Source: Paraplanobispora siamensis
GTDB taxonomy: Bacteria > Actinomycetota > Actinomycetes > Streptosporangiales > Streptosporangiaceae
DNA: 64,000 bases
Assembly (NCBI RefSeq): GCF_016863175.1
Contig: NZ_BOOJ01000014.1
Span: forward strand, 124,001-188,000
Reading direction: 5' to 3'
This document shows positions 36,202-44,198 of the stretch, piece by piece (position 1 is the stretch's first letter; each line of letters starts with the position of its first letter). The notes under the pieces are model-generated. The model was given only the letters and a program-made list of their open reading frames with translations. It was not told the DNA's origin and searched no databases. The translations under genes were made by a program, and so were the position numbers.

Positions 36202-38534
36202 CGGTCGTCATCCTCCTCGGCTCTGCGCCACCCCGCGCGGAAGGAGGTCAGGACGGTGCTCGGGGTGACGGTCTCGGTCTCCGGGGCGGGCCGCACCCGC
36301 CGGGGCAGGCCGTTGCCCGGGACGGTCTGACCCGTCTGCTCGGACACGGCCGTCTGTTCGGGCGTGAGCTGGGGAGACTGCTCGGGGGCGCTCCAGGAGG
36401 ACTGTTCGGGCGCGGTCCAGGAAGACTGGTCGGACGCACTCCAGGAGGGCTGCTCGGGCGTGCTCCAGGGGGACTGGTCGGACAGCGCGTCCCACGGCGC
36501 CGGGCCGGACGAGGCGGACCAGGCCGGCTGCTCGGACGCCGCCCGGGACGCCGGGGCGTGCTGGGGCGCGGCATGCCGGACGCGCTTGGGCAGCCCGCTG
36601 TCGGTGGTGGGGATCCGCTCCACCTCGACCGAGTAGGGGTAGGCGGGGGCGGAGGGCAGTTCCGGCGTCTCGGCGACCAGCTCGGCGGGGATGAGCACGA
36701 TCGCGGTGGTCCCGCCGTACGGCGACGGCCGCAGCGAGACGCGGACGCCGTGGCGGGCGGCGAGCCTGCCGACCACGAACAGGCCCAGCCGGTCGCTGTC
36801 GGCCAGGTCGAACTCCGGCGGGTCGGCCAGCCGCTCGTTGATGTGGGCCAGCTCGGCGGGGGTCATGCCGAGACCGCGGTCCTCGACCTCGATCGCGTAG
36901 CCCCTGGCCACCGTCTCGCCGTGCACGCGCACCGTCGTGTTGGGCGGGGAGAAGATCGTGGCGTTCTCCACCAGCTCGGCGATCAGGTGGATCACGTCGG
37001 TGACGACCGTGCCGACGAGCGCCGGGCCGCTCGGCACGGTGATCGTGACGCGGCGGTAGTCCTCGACCTCCTCGACGGCGGCGCGCACCACGTCGTAGAT
37101 CTCCACCGGCACCCGCCAGCCGCGGGCGGGGACCGAGCCGGACAGGATGATCAGGCCCTCGGAGTGCCGGCGCATGCGGGTGGTCAGGTGGTCCAGGGCG
37201 AACAGGTCGTCGAGGGACTCGGGGTCGACGGCGCGCCGCTCCATCGCCTCCAGCATGGTCAGCTGCCGGTGCAGGAGCGACTGGCTGCGCCGGGCCAGGC
37301 TCACGAAGACCTTGTTGACGCCCTTGCGCAGCTCGGCCTGGCCGACGGCCGCCTCGACGGCCGTGCGCTGGACCGAGGCGAACGCCTCGCCGACGCTCAC
37401 GACCTCGGCGGTGGTGCCCTGGTGCAGCTCGGGGGTGGCGGACTCGGCCTTGGTGCAGACGTCCTCGCCCTTGCGCAGCCGGGCGACCACGTCGGGCAGG
37501 CGCCGGTCGGCGAGGTCGAGGGCGGCCCGCTGCAGACCCACCAGCTCGGTGCCGATCCGGCGGCCGAACCGCACCGAGATGAAGATCGACGCCACGACCG
37601 CGATCAGGCCGACCCCGCCGACGATGCCGACGCGCAGCAGGATCGAGGTGGCCAGCGGCGCGGAGCGGTCGCTGTTGCGGCGGCTGACCTCGCCGCCGAA
37701 CCGGTCGAAGGTGTCCGAAAGCGCCGTGGCGGCCGTCGCCCAGGAGGCGTCGGGGCGCGAGGCCGTGGCGAACGTCTGCTCGATCCGCTCGAACGTCCGG
37801 TAGGGGGCGCTGGCGGCGAGGCTCGCGTAGGGGGCCCGGAGCTCCTGGTCGAGCTGGTTGAAGCCCATGGAGTAGAGCAGCTTGCGGCCGGCGGCCAGCT
37901 CGGCGAAGGCCGCGCGGTCCTGGTCGTCGACGGACTTGGCGGCCACGACTCCGGAGATCAGCGCGGCCTGCCGGCTCAGCAGCTCGCGGCTGCGCCCCAT
38001 CACGACGATGGCCCGGGTCTGGTCGACGAGGGAGGCGTCCTGGGTGATGTACATCTTCTCGTAGGCGTCGAAGATCGACCAGACGATCGAGGAGTAGGCG
38101 TCGAGGGTCTGCTGCCGGGTGGCGGAGCGGGAGTCGACCCCGGTGCGGATCGTGGTGAGCTGGTCCAGCTCGGAGGTGAGATGGGCCACCCGCGCCTGCA
38201 GCGCCTCGCTCATGTCACCGCGGTACTCCTCGGACATCTGCCGCAGCTGCTCGCGTGCCGTGTTCGTCCGGGCCCGCTGGTTGTCGAGCGCGGAGCGCGC
38301 GGACAGGTCGCCGCCGAGCAGGCTCAGGGAGAGCAGCCGTTCGTGCTGCAGAGCCGTGGTCAGCGTCCGGGTGGGGACGACCACGCTCTCGTAGAGCGCC
38401 CCGCTCCTGAGCAGGTCCACTCCGCCCTGCAGCGTGGACGTGGCCGCGAACCCCCAGATCGCTACCAGCGAGACGAGTGGCACCAGCAGAAGGGTGAATA
38501 TCTTCGTCTTGATCGAGTATTTTCGGCCACCCAT
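36198..38534 (-). CDS. nitrate/nitrite-sensing histidine-kinase-like receptor (CvnA-like)
   Basis: About 778 aa. A membrane helix near the N-terminus (FTLLLVPLVSLVAIWGFAAT) is followed by an extracellular NIT (nitrate/nitrite sensing) domain, a second helix about residues 300-325 (VGIVGGVGLIAVVASIFISV), a HAMP-like linker, and a HATPase_c domain with N (HLIAELVENATIFSPP) and G1 (VEDRGLGM) boxes. No phosphorylatable His box is evident, as in other CvnA proteins. The C-terminal tail contains octapeptide repeats of the type SSWSAPEQ. Start chosen at 38534 behind GAGG; 38546 is possible. It is coupled to the DUF742 gene. Confidence 0.88.
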   Translation of the reverse strand: MGGRKYSIKTKIFTLLLVPLVSLVAIWGFAATSTLQGGVDLLRSGALYESVVVPTRTLTTALQHERLLSLSLLGGDLSARSALDNQRARTNTAREQLRQMSEEYRGDMSEALQARVAHLTSELDQLTTIRTGVDSRSATRQQTLDAYSSIVWSIFDAYEKMYITQDASLVDQTRAIVVMGRSRELLSRQAALISGVVAAKSVDDQDRAAFAELAAGRKLLYSMGFNQLDQELRAPYASLAASAPYRTFERIEQTFATASRPDASWATAATALSDTFDRFGGEVSRRNSDRSAPLATSILLRVGIVGGVGLIAVVASIFISVRFGRRIGTELVGLQRAALDLADRRLPDVVARLRKGEDVCTKAESATPELHQGTTAEVVSVGEAFASVQRTAVEAAVGQAELRKGVNKVFVSLARRSQSLLHRQLTMLEAMERRAVDPESLDDLFALDHLTTRMRRHSEGLIILSGSVPARGWRVPVEIYDVVRAAVEEVEDYRRVTITVPSGPALVGTVVTDVIHLIAELVENATIFSPPNTTVRVHGETVARGYAIEVEDRGLGMTPAELAHINERLADPPEFDLADSDRLGLFVVGRLAARHGVRVSLRPSPYGGTTAIVLIPAELVAETPELPSAPAYPYSVEVERIPTTDSGLPKRVRHAAPQHAPASRAASEQPAWSASSGPAPWDALSDQSPWSTPEQPSWSASDQSSWTAPEQSSWSAPEQSPQLTPEQTAVSEQTGQTVPGNGLPRRVRPAPETETVTPSTVLTSFRAGWRRAEEDDDR
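36378..36483. repeat. 24-bp coding tandem repeats in the CvnA tail
   Basis: Four full 24-bp units (36378-36401, 36402-36425, 36426-36449, 36450-36473) and a partial fifth encode octapeptides such as SSWSAPEQ, SSWTAPEQ and PSWSASDQ on the minus strand. Trp and Gln positions are conserved between units while third positions vary. Confidence 0.75.
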
Positions 38535-38711
38535 AATGCCTCGCATTACGTGTATGCGCGGTTAACAGTGGCGAAACCCTAGCAATCTCTACGACCTACG
38601 GCCAGAGACATACAGGCCTAACCATAAGAAAGCATTTGTATCTCCCTGGATGACACGGAACCCGGAGCCCGCCGGGCACGTCTGTAGATGACAAGAGGGG
38701 GAGGCACGCCC

Positions 38712-39053
38712 ATGACGAGGGTTGCGGAACTGATCGAGGCCGAGCTGGCCCGCACGGCCGAGGCGGTGCTCGCCGAGGGCGGCGAGCTGGAACGCGCGGG
38801 GGCGGTGCAGCTGGTCAGGTTCGGGCCCGCGTTCATCGCCGCCGAGGTGGGCGGCGGCCGCGAGCGCGTGGAGCTCCAGGTCGTCGACGGAGCCCTGAAG
38901 TGGTACTGCACCTGTGACGCGGGCAGGCAGGGCGCGTTCTGCACCCACTGCGTCGCGACGGCTCAGTCGGTCAGGAGGAGGACGGACAAGAACGCCTCCT
39001 GCGGCGTCCCGTCGGAGACGGCGTCCGACAGCACGGTCCGGATCGCGTCGTAG
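38712..39053 (+). CDS. small SWIM zinc-finger protein
   Basis: 113 aa from the ATG at 38712 behind GGGGGAGG. The C-x-C ... C-x-H motif (CTCDAGRQGAFCTHCVA) at about residues 72-88 is the SWIM zinc-binding signature, normally used to contact DNA or proteins. The last 30 residues overlap the convergent barstar gene by 91 bases and have no conserved character, so the natural end may once have been earlier. Confidence 0.7.
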   Translation: MTRVAELIEAELARTAEAVLAEGGELERAGAVQLVRFGPAFIAAEVGGGRERVELQVVDGALKWYCTCDAGRQGAFCTHCVATAQSVRRRTDKNASCGVPSETASDSTVRIAS

Positions 39054-39340
39054 GCCGGCCGGTCGGCGCCGCTCAGCACCGAGGGCTCCGACCAGACCAG
39101 CACGTGCTCTCCCGGCGGCAGCCATGACAGGTCGGTCAGGCAGTCGTACAACGCGTCGAGGTTGTGCCCGAAACGCTCGGGGAACGACAGCGCCTCGGCG
39201 ATCGCGGTCATGGCCTCGGCGGAGGTGGTGACCGCCGTACCGTCCACCCGGTGCGGTGTGACGGCGCGCAGCATCTCCTCGTAGGCCGTCAGCGGACCCC
39301 GCTCGAACATCCCCCTGGACAGCACCGGCCACCCCCGCAT
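38963..39340 (-). CDS. barstar-family protein
   Basis: About 125 aa. The core FPERFGHNLDALYDCLTDLS, then WLPPGEHVLVW, is the barstar (ribonuclease inhibitor) signature. The start is uncertain: the ATG at 39340 has AGGAGG at 13 bases, while the frame is open to 39403. Barstars neutralise barnase-type secreted RNases, but no barnase-like gene is seen nearby. It overlaps the convergent SWIM gene. Confidence 0.8.
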   Translation of the reverse strand: MRGWPVLSRGMFERGPLTAYEEMLRAVTPHRVDGTAVTTSAEAMTAIAEALSFPERFGHNLDALYDCLTDLSWLPPGEHVLVWSEPSVLSGADRPAYDAIRTVLSDAVSDGTPQEAFLSVLLLTD

Positions 39341-39428
39341 GGCTTCTGACGTTTCCTCCTGCCTACCCCCGGTGCGGTGAAAAGAAACGGAAGAATCGGA
39401 CATCGAGGGGAAGAGAGCGATTAATCAG

Positions 39429-39457
39429 TGGACATCATTGTCTAGTTGTCTGACAAT
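39429..39457 (+). promoter_or_regulatory. promoter and GntR operator of EamA-GntR operon
   Basis: TGGACA (39429-39434), 17-bp spacer, GACAAT (39452-39457), 6 bases, then GTG 39464: a near-consensus leaderless promoter. The perfect palindrome TTGTCTGACAA (39446-39456) overlaps the -10 and fits the FadR-subfamily pattern TNGTNNNACNA. The GntR protein encoded at the end of the operon is the obvious repressor. Confidence 0.7.
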
Positions 39458-39463
39458 CTCGGT

Positions 39464-40363
39464 GTGTCCTCGACTGTGACCACGGGAACCGTGACCGCGC
39501 AAGCCGCGCCCGCCAGGAAGCTCGCCGTCGTCGGGGCCGCCGTGCTGTGGGGTACGGCGGGCACCGCCGGACTGCTCGTCAGCGGCGTCGACCCCGTCTC
39601 CCTCGCCGCCGCCCGCCTGGTGATCGGCGGACTGGTGCTCGCCGTCGCCGCCGGCGCGGCCGTGCGGAGGCTGCCGCGCAAGGGGCTGCTCGCCGCGGCC
39701 GCTGTAGGGGTGGCCGCCTACCAGCTGTGCTACTTCGCCGCCGTCAGCAGGACCGGGGTGGCCATCGGCACCGTGGTCGCCATCGGCAGCGGCCCGGTGT
39801 TCACCGGGCTGCTCTCCTGGCTGATCGACAGGGTGGTTCCCACCCGGCGCTGGGCCGGGGCGACCGCCGCGGCGATCATCGGCTGCGCCGTCCTCACCGG
39901 CGGGGGAGGCGAGGCCCGCGCGGACGGGATCCTGCTCGCGCTCCTCGGCGGTCTGATCTACGCCTTCTACGCGGTGAGCGCCGCCCGGGTGATCGGCGCG
40001 GGCGCCTCCTCCGACGCGGTCATGGGCGCGATGTTCGGCGGGGCGGCGCTGCTGATGCTCCCGGTCCTGCTCGGCACGGACCTCGGCTGGCTCACCGAGC
40101 CGCGCGGCCTGCTGACCGCGCTCTATCTCGGCGGCGCCACCACGGCGCTGGCCTACCTGCTGTACGGCAGGGGCCTGCGCACCACCCCGGTGGCGACCGC
40201 CGCGACCCTCGCCCTCGCCGAGCCCGCCGTCGCCGCCCTGCTCGGCGTCGTCGTCCTGGGCGAGCACCTGACCGCGATCTCGGCCGCCGGGTTGCTGCTG
40301 CTGGGCGCGAGCCTGGTGGCGGTCGCCCTCCCCGAGCGGAAAGCGGCACAATCACTCCTGTGA
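39464..40363 (+). CDS. EamA/DMT-family transporter
   Basis: About 299 aa from GTG 39464; a TTG at 39446 is in frame but lies on the operator. Ten hydrophobic helices in two EamA repeats are visible (VVGAAVLWGTAGTAGLLVSG at the start; ALAEPAVAALLGVVVLGEHL near the end). Such permeases export amino acids, purines or drugs; the substrate is unknown. It shares four bases with the downstream GntR gene, which probably senses a related compound. Confidence 0.88.
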   Translation: MSSTVTTGTVTAQAAPARKLAVVGAAVLWGTAGTAGLLVSGVDPVSLAAARLVIGGLVLAVAAGAAVRRLPRKGLLAAAAVGVAAYQLCYFAAVSRTGVAIGTVVAIGSGPVFTGLLSWLIDRVVPTRRWAGATAAAIIGCAVLTGGGGEARADGILLALLGGLIYAFYAVSAARVIGAGASSDAVMGAMFGGAALLMLPVLLGTDLGWLTEPRGLLTALYLGGATTALAYLLYGRGLRTTPVATAATLALAEPAVAALLGVVVLGEHLTAISAAGLLLLGASLVAVALPERKAAQSLL

Positions 40364-40983
40364 CGCTCCCGCTCCGTCCCGTCTCCGCGGTCGCCGCCCT
40401 GGCCGACGCGCTCCGCCGCCGGGTGCTGTCCGGCGAGATCGAGCCCGGCACGGCGCTGCCGGAGCAGGAGCTGTCGGCGGCCTACGGCGTGGCCCGTCCC
40501 ACCGTCCGCGAGGCGCTGGCGGTCCTGGTCCACGAGGGCCTGCTCAGACGGGAACGGCACCGCAGCGCCCAGGTGGCCGAGGTGACCGCGGCCGACCTGG
40601 ACGACCTGATGTTCGTCCGGCGCCCGCTGGAGGACCTGATGGCCGTCTCCCTGACCGGGCGGCGGGTGGCCGAGGCCGACGGGGCGCTGGCCCGCATGGC
40701 CGCCCTTCCCGGCGACGCCCCCTGGTCCGACGTGGTCGCCGAGCACATGGCGCTGCACCAGGCGCTGATCGTGGCGGTGGGCAGCCCGCGGCTGGAGCGC
40801 CTGTACTCCGCGCTGGCCGCCGAGACCCGGCTGGGCCTGGTCCGGCTGCGCACCCTCTACGCCGACCGGGACGTACTGGTCGCCGAGCACCGCGACCTGC
40901 TCGACGCCATCGCGCGCGGACCGTCGCCGGAGGCCCGCCGCGCCGTCGCGGAACATCTGGACCACGGCTGGGGAGAGTCTTGA
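40360..40983 (+). CDS. GntR-family regulator with FCD domain
   Basis: 207 aa from GTG 40360, overlapping the transporter stop as GTGA. N-terminal winged helix: ALADALRRRVLSGEIEPGTA, then LPEQELSAAYGVARPTVREAL. The C-terminal FCD helical bundle shows the metal-binding pattern with DLDDLMFVRRPLEDL, EHMALHQALI and EHRDLLDAIARG. It is slightly short at the C-terminus compared with FadR. Probable autorepressor of the operon through TTGTCTGACAA. Confidence 0.9.
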   Translation: MTLPLRPVSAVAALADALRRRVLSGEIEPGTALPEQELSAAYGVARPTVREALAVLVHEGLLRRERHRSAQVAEVTAADLDDLMFVRRPLEDLMAVSLTGRRVAEADGALARMAALPGDAPWSDVVAEHMALHQALIVAVGSPRLERLYSALAAETRLGLVRLRTLYADRDVLVAEHRDLLDAIARGPSPEARRAVAEHLDHGWGES

Positions 40984-41005
40984 CACTCGGACTTCAGCGG
41001 TTCTA

Positions 41006-41035
41006 TTGCACGGGAAGGCCCTAAGTCGTCACAAT
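41006..41035 (+). promoter_or_regulatory. leaderless promoter before the hypothetical gene at 41043
   Basis: TTGCAC (41006-41011), 18-bp spacer, CACAAT (41030-41035), then 7 bases to the ATG with no ribosome-binding site. Confidence 0.45.
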
Positions 41036-41042
41036 CGCGGCC

Positions 41043-41393
41043 ATGCACGGCAATTCAGTGCCGGATACGTACGTGTACGTCACCGAGGAAGGCGTGACCC
41101 GCCACTACGCGGACGGAAGCGTCGACGCGCTCGCATGGGAAGACGTCGTCGAGGTACGGGTCGTGGGGGCCACGGACACGGACATCCTGTACATCCTGCT
41201 CGACCGGGACGGGCAGGGATGCGTCGTGCCCAAGTCGGCGACCGACGGAGCGTTTCTCACGCGCCTGCGGTATCTCCCGGATTTCGATCTGGACCGGCTC
41301 AGCGCGGCGGTGAGCGCCGCCCGTGATTCGTACGTCGTGGTCTGGCGCAGTCCCGATCCGCCCTCGGCCCTGCCCGACCTGGAGTACGACTGA
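41043..41393 (+). CDS. conserved hypothetical protein
   Basis: 116 aa, soluble, acidic. TYVYVTEEGVTRHYADGSVD, then LAWEDVVEVRVVGATDTDIL and YILLDRDGQGCVVPKSATDG, suggest a small PH-like or all-beta domain. I do not recognise a named family. No ribosome-binding site; a leaderless promoter fits. It stands alone, followed by 280 bases before the glycan cluster. Confidence 0.7.
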   Translation: MHGNSVPDTYVYVTEEGVTRHYADGSVDALAWEDVVEVRVVGATDTDILYILLDRDGQGCVVPKSATDGAFLTRLRYLPDFDLDRLSAAVSAARDSYVVVWRSPDPPSALPDLEYD

Positions 41394-41511
41394 CCCCCGT
41401 GAGGGTCAGGTCGCCATTTCTGTGTGTCCGCAGCTGATTACACAGCGAGTTCAAATGGTTGAAAGTACACATTTGGACCGTTCCGTCAAGGCGTGGATAT
41501 CCGCTTATGTC

Positions 41512-41525
41512 GGCCACTAGTGGCC
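41512..41525. repeat. 14-bp perfect palindrome upstream of the glycan cluster
   Basis: GGCCACTAGTGGCC lies 149 bases before the first glycan gene in a locally AT-richer intergenic region. A smaller hairpin (AGGCTT/AAGCCT, 41590-41606) follows. Operator or end-of-transcript structure for 41393 are both possible. Confidence 0.45.
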
Positions 41526-41621
41526 AACGGCCGCTATTCCGCTCTTCCTAAGTGATCAATATGATTTCGAGGGTACTCGCGGCTTTCTGAGGCTTTTGCG
41601 AAGCCTGTCAACCCTTAGCAC

Positions 41622-41649
41622 CTTGTGTACGTCTGCTAGCTGTTAATAC
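41622..41649 (+). promoter_or_regulatory. candidate promoter of the glycan cluster
   Basis: CTTGTG (41622-41627), 16-bp spacer, TAATAC (41644-41649), about 24 bases before the ATG at 41674. The -35 match is modest. Confidence 0.4.
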
Positions 41650-41673
41650 CCGGGCAGTTGGGTGGGGAATGGT

Positions 41674-43128
41674 ATGCGGGTGGGGACAGAGGGGCCCGCT
41701 GGCGTGCTCCTCGACGGTGTGGCACGTTCCGCATCGAGCATATGGACACGTTCGTATGCCCGTTTGCTGGTGGCGGGAGATCTCGCCTGCGCGGTCCTGG
41801 CCTGCGAGATCGTGCTCGGGGTCAGGTTGTGGCTGGGCGCGTTCATTCCGCTGGGCGAGGCGGTGTTCGGCCTCGCGCTCGCTCTGTGCTGGCCTTTCGC
41901 GCTGGCCCTGGGCGGCGCCTACCGCCGGCGCGCGCACGGCGAGGGAACGGAGGAGTTCCGGGCGGTTTTCCAGGGGGGAATCGGTCTTACAGCGGCTGTC
42001 GCTATTGGCGCTTACGCGACACAGACCAGCATTGCCAGGAGTTTTGTCATGGCAATGCTGCCCGGTGCCCTGTTTCTCACGGTCTTCTTTCGCTATCGCA
42101 TGCGAAAAAGGCTGCATCGGCGCCGCGCCGCCGGTGATTACATGCGCCAGATGGTCGCCGTCGGTCACCGGGAGTCGGTGCTCGACCTGGTGATACAGCT
42201 GCGAAGACAGCCGTATCACGGAATGGCCGTGGTGGCGGCGTGCCTGCCGTCCGGCGCCGAGCGGGCCGACGTCGGCGGGGTGCCGGTGCTCGGCGACTTC
42301 ACCGACGTGCCCGAGGCGGTGGCCAAGGTGAAGGCCGACGCCGTGGCCATCCTGGCCTGCCCCGAGCTGGACGGCACCGCGCTGCGCCGGCTCGCCTGGG
42401 AACTGGAGAACGACCGCGTCGACCTGTTCGTGGCGCCCGCGCTCATGGACGTGGCGGGCCCGCGCGTCAGCATCCGCCCGATGGCCGGGATGCCGCTGCT
42501 GCACGTCGAGCATCCCGAGTTCACCGGCACCCGCTACTGGGTGAAGAACCTGTTCGACCGCTGCGGCGCCGGGTGCGCGCTGGTGGTGCTGGCCCTGCCC
42601 ATGCTGCTGATCTCGGCGCTGATCCGGGCCACCAGCCCGGGACCCGCGCTGTTCCGGCAGTCCAGGGTGGGCAAGGGCGGCGTGGAGTTCCGGGTCGTGA
42701 AGTTCCGCACCATGGTCGAGGGGGCCGAGTCCCTCAAGGGCCACCTGCTGCCGGAGAACGAGTCCGACGGCGTGCTGTTCAAGATCCGGAAGGATCCGCG
42801 GATCACCCGGGTGGGAGCGTCCCTGCGCCGCTACTCCCTCGACGAGCTGCCGCAGCTGCTCAACGTGATCCGCGGGGAGATGTCACTGGTCGGTCCGCGC
42901 CCCCCGCTGCCCGAGGAGGTCGAGCAGTACGGCGTGGACGTCCGCCGCCGCCTGGTGGTCAAGCCCGGGATGACGGGCCTGTGGCAGGTCAGCGGACGCT
43001 CCGACCTGTCCTGGGAGGAGTCGGTCCGCCTGGACCTGCGGTACGTGGAGAACTGGTCCCTCTTCCTGGACCTGCAGATCCTCTGGAAGACCTGGAGCGC
43101 CGTCGTCCACGGAGAAGGGGCCTACTAG
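41674..43128 (+). CDS. polyprenyl phosphate sugar-phosphotransferase (WbaP/CpsE type)
   Basis: About 484 aa. Four N-terminal membrane helices, a CoA-binding-like middle domain (GMAVVAACLPSGAERADVGG), one further helix (CALVVLALPMLLISALIRAT), and the C-terminal catalytic domain with FRQSRVGKGG, VKFRTMVEGAE, SLDELPQLLNVIRGEMSLVG and GPRPPLPEEVEQYG. It transfers a sugar phosphate to undecaprenyl phosphate and so starts the glycan repeat unit at the membrane. I take the ATG at 41674 behind GGTGGGG; GTG 41662 is alternative. First gene of the cluster. Confidence 0.93.
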   Translation: MRVGTEGPAGVLLDGVARSASSIWTRSYARLLVAGDLACAVLACEIVLGVRLWLGAFIPLGEAVFGLALALCWPFALALGGAYRRRAHGEGTEEFRAVFQGGIGLTAAVAIGAYATQTSIARSFVMAMLPGALFLTVFFRYRMRKRLHRRRAAGDYMRQMVAVGHRESVLDLVIQLRRQPYHGMAVVAACLPSGAERADVGGVPVLGDFTDVPEAVAKVKADAVAILACPELDGTALRRLAWELENDRVDLFVAPALMDVAGPRVSIRPMAGMPLLHVEHPEFTGTRYWVKNLFDRCGAGCALVVLALPMLLISALIRATSPGPALFRQSRVGKGGVEFRVVKFRTMVEGAESLKGHLLPENESDGVLFKIRKDPRITRVGASLRRYSLDELPQLLNVIRGEMSLVGPRPPLPEEVEQYGVDVRRRLVVKPGMTGLWQVSGRSDLSWEESVRLDLRYVENWSLFLDLQILWKTWSAVVHGEGAY

Positions 43129-43130
43129 AC

Positions 43131-44198
43131 GTGAAAGCACTCGTGCTCGCCGGGGGGTCGGGCACCCGATTACGGCCGATCACCCACACCTCCGCCAAGC
43201 AGCTCGTCCCCGTGGCCAACAAACCGGTGCTCTTCTACGGACTGGAGGCCATCGCGGCGGCCGGCATCCGGGAGATCGGGATGGTCGTCGGCGACACCCA
43301 GGCCGAGATCGAGGCCGCCGTCGGCGACGGGACCGCCTTCGGCCTGGAGGTGACCTACCTGCGCCAGCGGGCGCCGCTCGGCCTGGCCCACGCGGTGCTC
43401 ATCGCCCGCGACTATCTGGGCGGCGACGACTTCGTCATGTACCTCGGCGACAACTTCATCGTCGGCGGGATCGACGACCTCGTGGAACGCTTCGCCCGGG
43501 ACCGGCCGGCGGCGCAGATCATGCTCACCCGGGTCGGCGACCCCCGGCAGTTCGGCGTCGCCGAACTCGACGCGCGGGGCCGCGTGATCCGGCTGGAGGA
43601 GAAGCCCCGCGTGCCCAAGAGCGACCTCGCGCTGGTGGGCGTCTACCTGTTCACGCCGGAGGTCCACGAGGCGGTCGCCGAGCTCAAGCCGTCCTGGCGG
43701 GGCGAGCTGGAGATCACCGACGCGATCCAGTGGCTGATCGAGGACGGCCGGCGGGTCGAGTCGTCCGTCATCTCCGGCTACTGGAAGGACACCGGCGACG
43801 TGACCGACATGCTGGAGGTCAACCGGCTGGTCCTGGAGTCGGTGGAACCCCGGCTGGACGGCCGGGTGGACGGCGCCAGTGAGCTGATCGGCCGGGTGGT
43901 CGTCGAGCCCGGCGCGGCCGTCGAGCGGTCCCGCATCGTCGGCCCGGCGATCATCGGAGCCGGGGCCAGGATCCTCGACAGCTACGTCGGCCCCTTCACC
44001 TCGATCGCCGCCGGCTGCACGGTCAGCGGCAGCGAGATCGAGTACTCCATCGTCCTGCCCAGATCCTCGATCTCCGGGGTGTCCCGGATCGAGGCCTCCC
44101 TCATCGGCCACGACGTCGAGGTCACCCCCGCCCCCGCCACTCCCCGAGCCCACCGCCTCGTGCTGGGCGATCACAGCAAGGTCCAGATCAGTTCATGA
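43131..44198 (+). CDS. rmlA: glucose-1-phosphate thymidylyltransferase (long form)
   Basis: 355 aa from GTG 43131, two bases after the preceding stop. The nucleotide-binding motif LAGGSGTRLRPITHTSAKQL is at the N-terminus, followed by YLGDNFIVGG and GYWKDTGDVTDMLEVN. The C-terminal 100 residues form a left-handed beta-helix (hexapeptide repeats), as in the StrD/DesIII-type long enzymes. It makes dTDP-glucose from glucose-1-phosphate and dTTP. It shares four bases with rmlB. Confidence 0.93.
   Translation: MKALVLAGGSGTRLRPITHTSAKQLVPVANKPVLFYGLEAIAAAGIREIGMVVGDTQAEIEAAVGDGTAFGLEVTYLRQRAPLGLAHAVLIARDYLGGDDFVMYLGDNFIVGGIDDLVERFARDRPAAQIMLTRVGDPRQFGVAELDARGRVIRLEEKPRVPKSDLALVGVYLFTPEVHEAVAELKPSWRGELEITDAIQWLIEDGRRVESSVISGYWKDTGDVTDMLEVNRLVLESVEPRLDGRVDGASELIGRVVVEPGAAVERSRIVGPAIIGAGARILDSYVGPFTSIAAGCTVSGSEIEYSIVLPRSSISGVSRIEASLIGHDVEVTPAPATPRAHRLVLGDHSKVQISS

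Noticed and set aside
36366-36490. Possible CRISPR-like regular repeats
   Set aside because: Units are contiguous 24-mers without spacers and encode octapeptides in the receptor tail.
41590-41606. Small hairpin considered as a riboswitch or sRNA element
   Set aside because: Only a 6-bp stem; I see no conserved riboswitch core around it.
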